In this document: piece by piece, positions 25,001 through 37,000 of the stretch
Numbering within the stretch: the stretch's first letter is position 1
Layout: every line of letters begins with the position of its first letter
Assembly (NCBI GenBank): GCA_017591395.1
Contig: WEDG01000438.1
Span: forward strand, 62,001 to 126,000
Direction: 5' to 3'
Length of the DNA: 64,000 bases
Source of the DNA: Schistocephalus solidus
Lineage: Eukaryota > Platyhelminthes > Cestoda > Diphyllobothriidea > Diphyllobothriidae
Notes under the pieces: model-generated
What the model saw: only the letters and a program-made list of their open reading frames with translations
Databases searched by the model: none
Told to the model about the DNA's origin: nothing
Translations under genes and position numbers: made by a program

Positions 25001-28000
25001 TCTTTTCCGTCGTCCGAGAGAGACGAGGGGTACGCCTTATAAATTGCACATTCCGGTCTGATCTCCGAAATTCGACTCAAGTGTAATTTTCGCATGCAAC
25101 GAATGGTTGTGAAGCCCCAGTAACCGACAAATAACTATTGCACGACCCTACTAATGAGCACAATCCACAGGTAGACGTGTAATACGGGAACGGTGGCGAT
25201 GGGAGTAAGGCAGTTTAAAGGACGGAAGAAGGCAGTAATGCGTTGGTAATAAAAAGAAACTTATATGCCCACCTTCATCTTTCGAAGTAACTGGTGTTTT
25301 AGCACAGATTCAGATCGTATCACACGCCTAAATATCCACGCCTACCTACACACCAACCTAACCCTAACCTCGACGCTAACTCTAACCCAAATACTAACCC
25401 CAACGCTAACCCTACGAATGGCACAAACCCTGACCCTATCAGTTGTTGTCAGGTTAGTGGTGTCGTACAGTAGTTCGTTGTCGGGTACTAGGGCCACATA
25501 ACCGTTCGTTGAAGTTCCGCAGTGTCATTCCACATCCTTTGCGTATACTAAAACGCATGACAAGCTATCTCATTATGAATGATCTAGTCATCATCGGAAT
25601 TCGAATCAATCGTACTTTTTATGATTTCCGTGTTAACGCCTGAAACCGATGTCTAGATCTACACCCCCGTAATCGCTGATAAATAAGTATCTGAGTCTGT
25701 TCTCACTCAATCTTCTTTTTATATAGATAGCTCAGCACAAAGGTTTTCGTCTCCGTTTATCGTAACACTAAAACAAAAATATATGTAAAAATCAAATTTG
25801 ATCAATAAAAGCCGATTTACCTTCAGCTGTCACCCATATCCTGCAAATTGAACCCGCAATAACTGGAGTGCGCTTCTGTGAATTAACTCTGCAGGAAGAA
25901 TGCACACAGTTTCCTGCCTGCTAGACATCCCTCCACGATTTCCATCAGTGTGGAATAAACTGCCTGTAAACATATCTGACCTCGAGCGCGCTTGAGATTC
26001 GCTTGTGGCCCCATTCGTAACTGCGCCATTTCTGGCACTGCAGCTGACGTTCACTTCCGATCTCATAAGATGCTGGCAGTTACGTGCGCCTATGTTGGAG
26101 TGTGCTCAAATCCCCATCGTATAGGCTAGGGAGGCATGGTGAGTGACATGATTTCAACTTCAGACTGAAGAGTTTGGACGTCCTCCAGCTTCAGCTTCTC
26201 TGGCACTTATGAGCATTTTGCGAAGATAGAAACCGCTTGTTGGCCTACAACTAATGACAACTGTTCGAATCCGAAAGTATAAATTTTACCCGTAGCAGCG
26301 CGCGGTCTTGGTTTTATTTGCTACTGGTCCCTCTGCGTTCATGACTTTTGAATTTTAAGTCCAAGGAAATATTTCCAATCGTAACCTAAAAAGAGAAAGA
26401 AAACAAGAATAAGAGCAAATGCATCAATAGCTGCAATATCTTTTGGGGCTTTTTAACTTAATTTTTTAATTTCCAGGAAACGACTAACAAATATACGTCT
26501 TCTCTGAGCGTGTTATTCATTCGTTCAGCTTCCGTCAACCTAATGGAAGTAAAAAAAGAAAGTTTCATGCGCCGATAAGCTGTTTACGCTATGGCGTTTT
26601 TTCACACATCGCTCTGTACTTTTCATGATGAGAATGTAGTGAAAGGTCACTTTTGTGACTACCAACTGCACCTTTCTGAAAATTTCCAATCTAATTTTTT
26701 CAGATAAACTGTACTCCTCATCGGGTCAGGAACTGAGACGGGCTCTCTTCTCACTCAAACAAATATTTCAGGTAAGCTTATTTAATTGCTTCAAAACCCG
26801 CACGCCAGACAGTACCTCTTATGTGTTTGTATTACTTGAACCGTCCTCGCTTTAAGTAGCAGTCTGAAGGATTTTTGATTAAAAGGATAAACGTTTAGAA
26901 GGCAGAGAGTTGAGTGAAGGCACACCAGTTTTCAAGAAGTGCATAACAACACAGCTTTGCTAAATTTCCTCTAGTCGACAGGCTGCTGGTAAGAAGCACT
27001 GATTGGAAGTGATCGGTTTAATATTTCGGATCCTTTACAGCATGTAACCGACCTCGATATTACGTTGCAGTCATTAGCCGATAATACTGGCAGCTCATTG
27101 ATAGACTGGGTGGCAAAAGTGCTTTAAAAAAACTGAAAGAGAAAGGGTCAATTAAAGGATGCATGTAGCCACTGAAGAGAACCGGACGCAAATCAAGATA
27201 TTGATTTGTCTTGCTGAGCAGTGAAGGGCGTGACAGTTTGGTTTCACCTGTCAGACTTTAGTGATAAAATCGTTCTAAACTCCGTAAGAAATTCATTATA
27301 TCATCCGAGTCCCTCGCAATTTACCGGTTCCGTCCACTCAGCCTTCAGTTGTTTCCTTCTGCTTTCCAAAACATTACTTTTTCCGCAAGGACATTGACTT
27401 CCATGAGCACAGATTAAGAGTTTTAAATTTTTTCTTTCATATCTCATCACCCAGAATCCACAAGGTTTTGGTTGCATGGGCGGAATAATAAAACTTTAGA
27501 TGCGATTGGACTCAGTGGCCTACCCCGGTAAATAATAGAGGTTATCCTGGCTTGACGTGGTGGTGATACTTATACTCACGGAAATGAGCTTTGCACACTT
27601 TGATAGACATGATCATGAGCGTTAATTGAGTGGCAACCCAGCGGCCTTTATTCCGGCCTAGAAATCCTCCAACACTGATGTAGGTACCATAAACGTTAAT
27701 ACTAGAGGAATTACGCCCCGGAAGTTAGTGTACACCTTCGGGACTTCAGGCGTTTCACTATCGAGGCACTCACTTCACGGAAAGGACAAAGAATGTCTTT
27801 TCTAGAGCAGACATTCTATCAGAAAAATTGGAAGAAATGTGTTTTCAAGTTAAAGATGCCTTCGCTAAAAAGTGCGCGTTTCTTCTTGTTTTCAATCCAG
27901 AAGCCCTTATAATGAGAGCAGTCGATTTCTACTTCCATGTCCATATCGCAATGACGCTTAGAGATAAATGAAGCAATGAAAAATCATACAGCTTCTGGGC

Positions 28001-31000
28001 GTTAAAGAATTTGACCCAGAATGCTTCTCTGCTTAAATCAGCGATTTCGCTTTGTACTAAAACTCTAATGAAGGCCAGTCCGTTGAAACAAAACACGAGG
28101 ACTAAACGAGGCCTATCTCAACTACAGACAGTTTTTTTCGATGAAGGGGCCTTCACACCTGCATTCTTACCTCATGTGTTTCACCCAGTTCTTCTTCCAA
28201 CCTCAAATTTTATTGTTTCTGTCATCGGTATACCGGCAAGACAACGAGCCCGTGGCTCAATGGTTAGAACTAGCTCTGTGCAGCTGCTGGCGGGGTTCAA
28301 GAATGAACTCCAAGGCCGAACGGGAAGAGTGAGTTTCCTTAGCGATCGGTGATCTTCCTGCTGTCATCAGCGGTAGGCGCTTAAGTCGGCAAGGAGGTGC
28401 ACTTAGTTCAATGACAGAACACACAAACCAGCAAAGCAAGAGGAATAAAACTTGGAGCGGCATCCCAATGCTTTCAGTATTTACATCGTCTGGTTGCTGG
28501 TACGCTCAGTAAAAGCAGGGGCACCATGACCCCAAGAGGGCTGTACACTTCGTCCTATTCTAGCCCTGAATAGTCTAGTTTTACTCATTGTTCAGCTAAA
28601 CGATGTCCTCTCATTTTACAGTAGAATGCCTCATTCTTAAGGTTCTGACCATACTGAATGCCTCTTTGGATGATTTCAAATTCATCAAACCGAGCCGATA
28701 TTGCCTGGGATTTGTGCTTATGCGTAACAATTTTGCAGATATATCCACCAAAAGCGTTGTTTACTTCGTTGTGCGTGCTACTCTCTTCTCCGCTCATCCC
28801 CTGTTTTGTATCCCATTTTCCAGAATGACAAGGATCTCGTGCACGAATTTGTCACCCACTCAGGCTTGCATTGCCTAGTGACTATCGGATCGAAGTCAGA
28901 CCAAACACATCAGAACTATATTCTCCGGGGTAATTTAAAATGTGTTTTACACTGCACATTTAATGCTGTCGTTATCCCAATTTGTGCTTAGTTGAACTGT
29001 TAAGTTTATTGGTCTCTTCGTCACCCTTGCAAGTAGCTATGGTTCTCAGATTTTTAAAATTTACATTGAAAAGTAAAATTATGAGACCCGTCCGAAAAGC
29101 TGGCACTTAACTTACTGCCTCCTCATTTACTTTGCAACCCAGCGTGTAATTTTTTCGGGACGAATAAGCTCTATCGTCGCAAACCTGCCTTCCTAAAATG
29201 TTTTAGTTTATTTAAAGGGGTAAGTAGTCAGTCTCGAAATCGAAATCGAGATCTAGGACCTCGCTAGTATTGCCTTTGACTGATAATGTTTGTCTAAAAA
29301 ACAGATAACGTTCTAAGCTGACTTAGTCCCCTTTTTTGGAATGCATCTCGAAAACGATTGGTTGATATAGCCATATAATGTCTTTTTCAATCTTTTAATC
29401 CTGGCTTTGCTAGCATCTATATGCTTAGCAAATTTGGGGTTTGCACTGTGCACTAACCGTCGTCAGCTAGTCATAAACAATCGAGGTCGGGAAGTCCGAT
29501 CGCTCCGTTGGCCTTTGCCAAATGTTCTGCTATTGATCAAGCCGGTTATCGGATGCTGGCCGCTCTGAGACCACCATGTCGAAATGGAATTACCGACTTC
29601 AGTCGTACTGTTAGGACATGTAAGCGAAACTCGTTGCTAACTCAATCAGTGATGTTCAAAATAGTGATAGTTATTGTAGTTATAGTATTCGTTGTAAACC
29701 CTAGAGAGTTCGTCAAGCCAAATCAAAGCTCTGTTCTATATTTCTTCGAGCTAATGTCCCGAAGCGTTTGGGCATAGAAGGCAAGTTATGAAAGGCCACG
29801 GCATAGCGTTTAGAGCGATGCTAGTGAAATTTCTGAAAAACCTCAATGGGTTATATTTAAGCTAGTTCTGTCATAGGGTTAATACTTTTGGTGACATGAC
29901 CCAACTTAAGTACGGAACAGGTCTGCTTTCTTCTTTTTCTTCTTCATCCCTGGAGTTGAGCATATGCCTCTTTAATTTGACTGTCATAACGCCGCGGTCT
30001 AGGTTTGGGACTTGACTACGGTAAGATGACACACAAGTCAGAAAAAAACTAGGTAAACCTTCTTACCTTGGGATATGAGTGTTATCTGCCTTAGGGCGTA
30101 ATTAAAATTCTCTTAGGATGCTGGATTTGTTGGTGAGATTGAGCGGCCATTAGCAACTACCACGGAAAAGTTGTTGCTTAAAAGAATAAGCCTTTGAATT
30201 TATTCAGCCAACAATTGATTTGAAGTTAAACTCTAAGAAGTATCTGAAATGATCGCCAGCATGTTAGGCAGCTAGTCAGTTTAAACTATAAATTAAAAAC
30301 TAAGAACTATATAAACTCCCGCGCAACTTTAAGTGTCGTGCATGCAAAACTTCGAAATCTACTAGGGGCGAGTCGTTCTTGTCATGCAGTTTTTAGCGTT
30401 GAAAGGCACAATTTGATCTTGTACACTTTTTGTCGACGTTTTATAACGTAATAAAGTGCCAGATTTACGTCCCTCCGACTGATCTGTGAACCGAGATGCT
30501 AGGAAATATTTAATTCAACTTTTTTAAAACCTACCGAAGGAATAGAGGGACGGTGAATAGCGGAAACGTATTTTAATATGAGAGGGCGACTGCGCTGATA
30601 AGAATTGCTGTGGTTGTCTCGCACATGAAATTGAGTTCGTATATTGTGGTGGGCACTTGAATAAATGCAATTAAACGTGGTCACCGTCAGGACTATCTTC
30701 AGTATCTACTCATCGGAATTAACTAGGTATCTTGCGATGCCTCGGAAGTACTACAGTCCACTCTTTTAACTCCCCCCCCTCATAGATGTGCACATTTTGC
30801 TGCAAAAATCTCTACCACTGTGTCCAGTGCTGGCTTGATCTGGATTTTTTGCATAAAACTTTCATAGTATGACCCACAGGACTAATTGTCCGAAAACACG
30901 CTGAGCTGTCCACAAAACACAGTTTTTTCACAAAAAAATATGTGTATTCCGCAGATATTTCTAACAAAATAATCTTCTTTGAAAACCTTAGGCGATGGAA

Positions 31001-34000
31001 TTTTGATTTCGTATGTATTTCAGTAATCAGCACCAAATTTTATGTTTGCTTCAGTCCACCATAGTTACTCCTTTAGAAGCCATTATTGAGAACCAATTTA
31101 GGTATACCACCCGTATCGAATTGTCGTCGTTTCCTTTTTTCAGAATGGAATGACGTGAACACTGTCATCTATATATATTGTTGTGGCAGGTGTGGCTTTG
31201 ATGACGCTATCTTACGTATGTGCTATCCAGGCCGAAATTTGACCGGCTCTAAGCGACGGCCGCATGTCATCTACACCCACTACGACCACTTATATCAAAA
31301 GTTGACTTCACTCAAAACAGGCCCCTCGGTTAGGACCGCAAAAAACGAAAATGTCAATTTACCTTGAATTCAGCGTTTTGTTTCCGCAAGACAAATTAGG
31401 GAAGTGCTTCTAAAGTAACCCTACGCTCCAGGAGTCGTGACTTGGAAGACTGTCAACTGAAGAGCTAAGTCAGTCCTGTGGCTTTCATGACACACCCGGC
31501 CATTTGAGATTCTCCATTGAAACATGAGTTATGTGTATTTATGAGCCACAGAGCATTCGCTAGCTGGTTATCTAGCTTTTCGTCTCCTGAGTCAACTTCC
31601 AGGATTGAAATGAAAATAGAATAAGTGCAGTGAGATTTAAGTGAGGAAGCTGCCTCGCGAGTTCATCCCATTATAAAAAAAGCGGCACCTACAAATAATC
31701 ACTGTGCCGTTCCACAGGCAACTATAGACCTCTCCCCTTGCGACTAATAAAGTAACTTTCAGTGTTTTCTGGCTCCTACTACTCTTGAGGACTCCGAACA
31801 TCCTCAGGACATTTGCCTGCTTTTTTCACGTATAATCATTAATTTCAAACTTCTGCTGTGATATATATATATATATATAAGATTCATACTACTTGTAGTA
31901 CTACTTGTTTGTAGAATAGGCATTACGTGGTTATTCCACAGTGGTTGATTGTCTTCGAACCAAATGTTCATTGAAATTTCGAGTCTGACTCTAAAAAGTC
32001 ATGTCCGAATCACCTTACTCCATGTCCTGCACTTAATTATTTCAGAAATTATTGACCCGATTATTCTCTGGAGTCCATATACCAGAAACCGCATAGAGAA
32101 CGCTGGGGGACCCACTGAGGAGCCGAACCCCTCGTTGCTGTGTCACAAAGCAGCAGAAACATCGGCGAAACACGTGTCTGGGCTTTTAGCTAGTATCTAT
32201 GTCGGAAGTACGGTATAACGTCTTTGCCATATATATATATATATATATATATATGGCAAAGAGAACAGGAGCTTTCATTCGATTTCGCTACCTTTTTCAA
32301 ACGTTTTAATTGATCTTTTTAGCCTTGGGTCAGCTTATTCTCTACGTAGACGGAATGAGGGGTGTAAGCGAGCATCCGGAAACAATTCGGTGGCTTTATT
32401 CTCTCCTCGCCTGCAAGGTAACTACTGTATGACTTTCTCGCTCGCTTCTTAACCCCCCTTCCTTCCAATTCAGGCAACTAGTTAAAATAAATATGAGGAA
32501 ATGGGTCTTCGCTTAGCCTGCCCACAGTAACATTGTCCCTAAGACTACGAAAATAAGGTTGGAGAGAGGCAAATTCTGAAAACGTAAAAATCGGTGTCGC
32601 TAAATAAGCTAGAGTTTTAAATGTACAGGAAGCCTGTTCATGCAAAACAACGAGTTAATAAAATAATAAATGTAGAATTGCGTTCGAAAATGTCCTTTTT
32701 TGAGCTTCACACATACGTATCTTTCCAGATTACGGACAATATAAAACATGGCTTTTACCAAGCAGCCTAAATTTCGAATGAGTATTCCACGAGGTTTCGT
32801 GTGAATTGTCAGGGTTTCTTCCGTTTGATCATTGTTTTAACTGCGTTTGACAAAGGCAAACAAATGTTCGCTTGATTGCACCGATAGGGACGTCACAGGA
32901 ATAAAATATTTCATAAGCTCACATGTTGGCAGGCTGGTCACTGACTAATAAAGTTAAATAAAATTGTCACGTGCAATTGTAAACGTACCATTTTTCATAT
33001 ATTGAGAGGAATTTACTTTCTCTACATATCATTTTACGTATTTCGGGTATCCAATTACAATTAGTTTCAGATCATTCAGGAAAAATCAGGGAGTAATATA
33101 CGATTTTCAGTGTTTTTAGTCGATTACCTAGCACGTACGCCATCACGCCAACCCCCATGTTCGGCATTTGGTAGGGGACCGCAACCCGAGTAACGTCTCT
33201 CGTACCTTGATCTAGCCCCCGTGTTGGTGCGGCGCAGCCAAAACGTGGCCAATTTAAATGGGAAACGTAGAAGTATAGCGCCAGAGTGATCTTCGTTTTC
33301 AAAGATGTCCACCGCATGCTCCCTAGAAGGGAGGTGACGGTGGGACGGTGACTTGCGCTGGATTACATGGAGAGTAGACTTGCGAAGCATCTTCTTCACT
33401 CTGCATTCCACTCCCCATCTGGGCCCGGTGTCAAGATAGAGTAAAGAAGACCGAAGATTGGAGAGGGTGCAAGCCCACGTACTGCGGTCAAACACAAAAC
33501 AAGAACAAATAACATAAGGGAGGGGCGGCTTAGCTCCCAACTGAGTTGGAGTGCCATAAAGGCCACATTAAGAAGGAGCCATTGCAGCCTGAGTCTCAGT
33601 CAGCCAGCCGTCCATTGTGCACAAACGCACGCACTGGACTGACCACGTGGTCCGAATTATCCCGTCAGTTGGCAAACTTCCAAGCCATGGCTTTTAGCGC
33701 CCATGATAATTTCAAGTGCGTCAGATTTTTTATAGTGAGGAAAAATGCGCAGAGCCATCGATCTCACTCTCTCCCCCACCGCCAGAATCAGGCCATCCGA
33801 ACTGGCCGGTTGTCTGATGTGGGAGTGGGCGCATTGGCTGATGGGTCGACGTCGCAGTCTTCGCGCGCCACAACACGACCTGGCCCCCATAACGCACACA
33901 CCAGGATTCCCAAAACCCGGGGTTAGAAGGAGCCATCGCCGTCTGACTCCCTGTCCGCTGATCAGCCACTCAACGCACAACACACACTGGATTGACGGCG

Positions 34001-37000
34001 TGGTCTGGTGTAAGCGTCAAATTGGCAACCTTCCAAGCCACGGTTTCTAAGAGACCATGATATTCTCAGGTACACGATTATGGCGAGGGTATTGCGTATG
34101 TATTAGGGGAGGTATTGTACGTTGATATGCTTCAGCTTACGGTGGTTTACCGCAGGTTAGCATGGAGCCACATGTGACCTAATAGGCCCATGCAGTTTGC
34201 GAAGGTGGGGGAGAAGTGAGGGCGGAGGCGGGCGCGGTGACTTATGTCGGAGCCCCAGGCACTGATTCGCCAGTTTCCGTGAGATGGATTAACAGCTAAC
34301 CGGCCTGGTCGATGCGTGAGGTGAAGTTTCAGGTGCAGTGTGGGCAGGAAAAATCGAAACGGGTTGGGGGATTGTCGTTCGTGGTAGTGGTGGCGGTGGC
34401 GGTGAGAATGGCAGTAGCGGAGGGTGTGCGTGGGGTATCGGTGCCGTCGATATTGTAGTGCATTCCGCTGTCATGGATGCGCATATGATCAAATATGCCC
34501 ATACGAGGGAATGCGTGAGGACAGTGGATGCAGCGATCTCTGCCATGGGTTGGTGCTCCAGGCAAAGATTCAACAGTCTCTATGTGATAGATTCACAAGT
34601 GACCAACCAGGCCGATGCGTAGGTGAATGTGCGGTCGCAACGAGGACAGGTTAGTACCGAGTCCCCATCGCTGGTACTTGTGGTGGTTACGGCCGGCGCT
34701 GGTAGTGGTTGTGGAGGTATCAAGTGATGAGTTTTGGGATGTGGGGGAATTAGTGCCGGGACGTGACCGTCGGGGGCTCCGAAAGAGAGTCGGGAACAGT
34801 TGACACAGAATTTGAAGTTACCAGATTGTTTCTGCATTGCCTTCGAAGGTGTCTGACCAGGATGATTTGCGAGCGGAAGGTGCATTGATAGCACAGGCAT
34901 TTTAATAGGGTTCGTGCATTGGCGGGGTTAGACAGGGTCACTGGTGACTTTTGTGCCGTACATTTGGCCTTGGCGGTGGTGACCCGGTTAGCTTCTTAGG
35001 TTGCTGCCCCTGTCTTCACTGTCATCCTCCAGGTCAGTCGGTTCTGGGCTAGGACCTCCCAATTCGCCGGATTGATCTGCATTTGCTTCAGGGAAGTCTT
35101 CAGAGTGTCCTTCTAGCGTCGTTCTTGACCCCCTTGTCGATGAGAACCCGCGGCTACATCTCCATAGAAGAGTTGTTTGGGAAGTCACTCGTCCGTCCTC
35201 ACAAGGTGGCCGCTCCAGTGCAGTTGCAGTTGTTTCAGCTGGGCGTAGATGCGGAGGATACTTATTCGTTTCAGCACCTCTGTGTGCGGGATCCTGTCTT
35301 GCCATCTCAGCTTTATTAGTCTACGGAGGCAGTTGAGGTGGAAATGGTTGAACTTTCGTGCCTGCTTTTGGTAGACCGCCCAGGTCTCCGCTCTCCATAT
35401 ACAGTGGCGTCGGCAAGATTACAGCTTTGCAGATTTTGAGTTTGGTGCTGAGGTGGATACCGTGTCGATTCCAGACGATGTTCTGCATGCGTCCTAAGTC
35501 AGGGCTGGCTTTAAGCGATTCGGTAGGCGACCTCATCGTCGCCTTTGATGCTACGGGAGAGGTTGCTGCCTAGGCAGGTGAAGGTTTCCACGGATTTCAG
35601 GTTGGACGCTATTGACATTATTGCGAGCTGCGTTGTAGGTGGTAGAAGGTGGCAACTGATTCATGACCACCGTTTTTTCCGTGTTGATGCGCAGTCCGAC
35701 GTTGTAACAAGCGGCAGCGAAGAGGTTCATACTCCTTTGCATGTCCCCTTCTGTCGTTGCATTGAGCGCACAGTCGTCAACGAAAAGAAGTTCATGGATG
35801 GTGGTTGTGGGTACACGCGACTGGGATTGCACCCGCTGTTGATTGAGGAGTTGGCGATCCATCCGGTAGGTGATGCGGATCCCGGGGTGTGTGTCACGGT
35901 AGGAGTCCATTAGCATGACAGACAACATGAGACTGAAAAGGATACGCGTGAGGACGCAGCCCTGCTTCACTCTGTTGGTCACTGCGAATGCCCCTGAGAC
36001 AACTCCGTTGTCATTGACGCGCGCAAAGGCGAAGGCAACACCAGCGTCGCGTCGCTCTGCCTTTGGTCGGCCGCTCCTCAAGAAGGTGTAGCCAGCACCA
36101 ACTCCTCCAGCTGACCCATCTCAGAGAATAGGCTCTTACTGAGAGCAGCAATATCCACCTTGTATCGAACCAATTCTCGAGTGACAAGCGCCGTCCTCCG
36201 TTCTGGTTGGTCGCTGCTCAGATTGTCTACAAAGGACCGAAAATTTCAGGCTGCTTGATCGAGCGGGCTCACCCGAGCAGCCCGGGGGTACCCCAGAGGG
36301 TACGGTTGGGGGGGGGGCACTGGGAGAGTAATTGTTGATATTATTTAAAGTTTTTCGACCGCATGAATTGCAGTCTATGAGCTATGGTGTGCTGCAGTTT
36401 TCATGATACCCAGGATTTGTTTAGGGCATCCTTTAAAGCCCCCTCCCCCGCAAGGGATAAGCAGCGCTGTCCCTAAATAGGGCTTCTGAGTCATCCCAGG
36501 TTGCTATCGAACTCTACTATAGGTCACAGTTTGGGTGAATGAAAGATATACCGATTTTCCTGGACCACCTACATGATTGCATGTCGTCCTCACCATAGGA
36601 CATTTTTGATCATGGGGAAGGGTGAGGGGAGAGGTAGGGGGGACAGGGAGGAAGGAGAGGGAGGATGGGAGAGTGGGGAACCGCAGGGAGGAGGGCAGAG
36701 GGAGGCGACAGATAGGAGGTGAGAGAGAGGGCAGGGAGGAGGGGAGAGGGAGGGAAGAGAGCAGACGTACCGGGTTGGAGACGCACACAACCCCGGAGAC
36801 CCTCACTAGGTTTAGCCCGCCGGTTGGGGCGGTTGCCCGGGGTGTGACCGCTCATAACTAGAACCCAATTATTTTCTTTTTTGTTGCGTAAGTTAAATGC
36901 AGCTGAGTGAATTTAATTTTTCCTTGTTTGATTCAGCCAACTTCAATATCTGCCCATAAAGTCTAAACTATTTATTGCACACATTCATGTTAGCATGCAG

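Larger units (their letters stand above)
13169..26703 (+). other. Long intron(s) between FHOD exons 2 and 3
   Basis: About 13.5 kb. Supported contents (SINE, R1 copies, GC-rich island, telomere-like repeats) are listed separately. The rest is AT-rich with no recognisable gene. Family alignment requires a short exon of about 75 nt here, covering the FHOD segment around LRTQLSVRV. It must end in phase 1 to join exon 3. I could not find it. Confidence 0.6.
28930..32322 (+). other. Intron between FHOD exons 4 and 5
   Basis: It is 3.4 kb and mostly unremarkable. Near its 3' end it carries an (AT)n tract, the R2 repeat with a hammerhead ribozyme core, and a 42-nt palindrome, each listed separately. 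Confidence 0.7.

Noticed and set aside
25830..26066. Possible reverse-transcriptase tail around [13 protein letters not shown] on the + strand
   Set aside because: The similarity is under 15 residues, and the flanks show stops and no second motif. Chance is likely enough to leave it out.
36504..36861. Pro/Ser-rich and Glu/Arg-rich proteins on opposite strands
   Set aside because: They are products of the polypurine tract, not genes.
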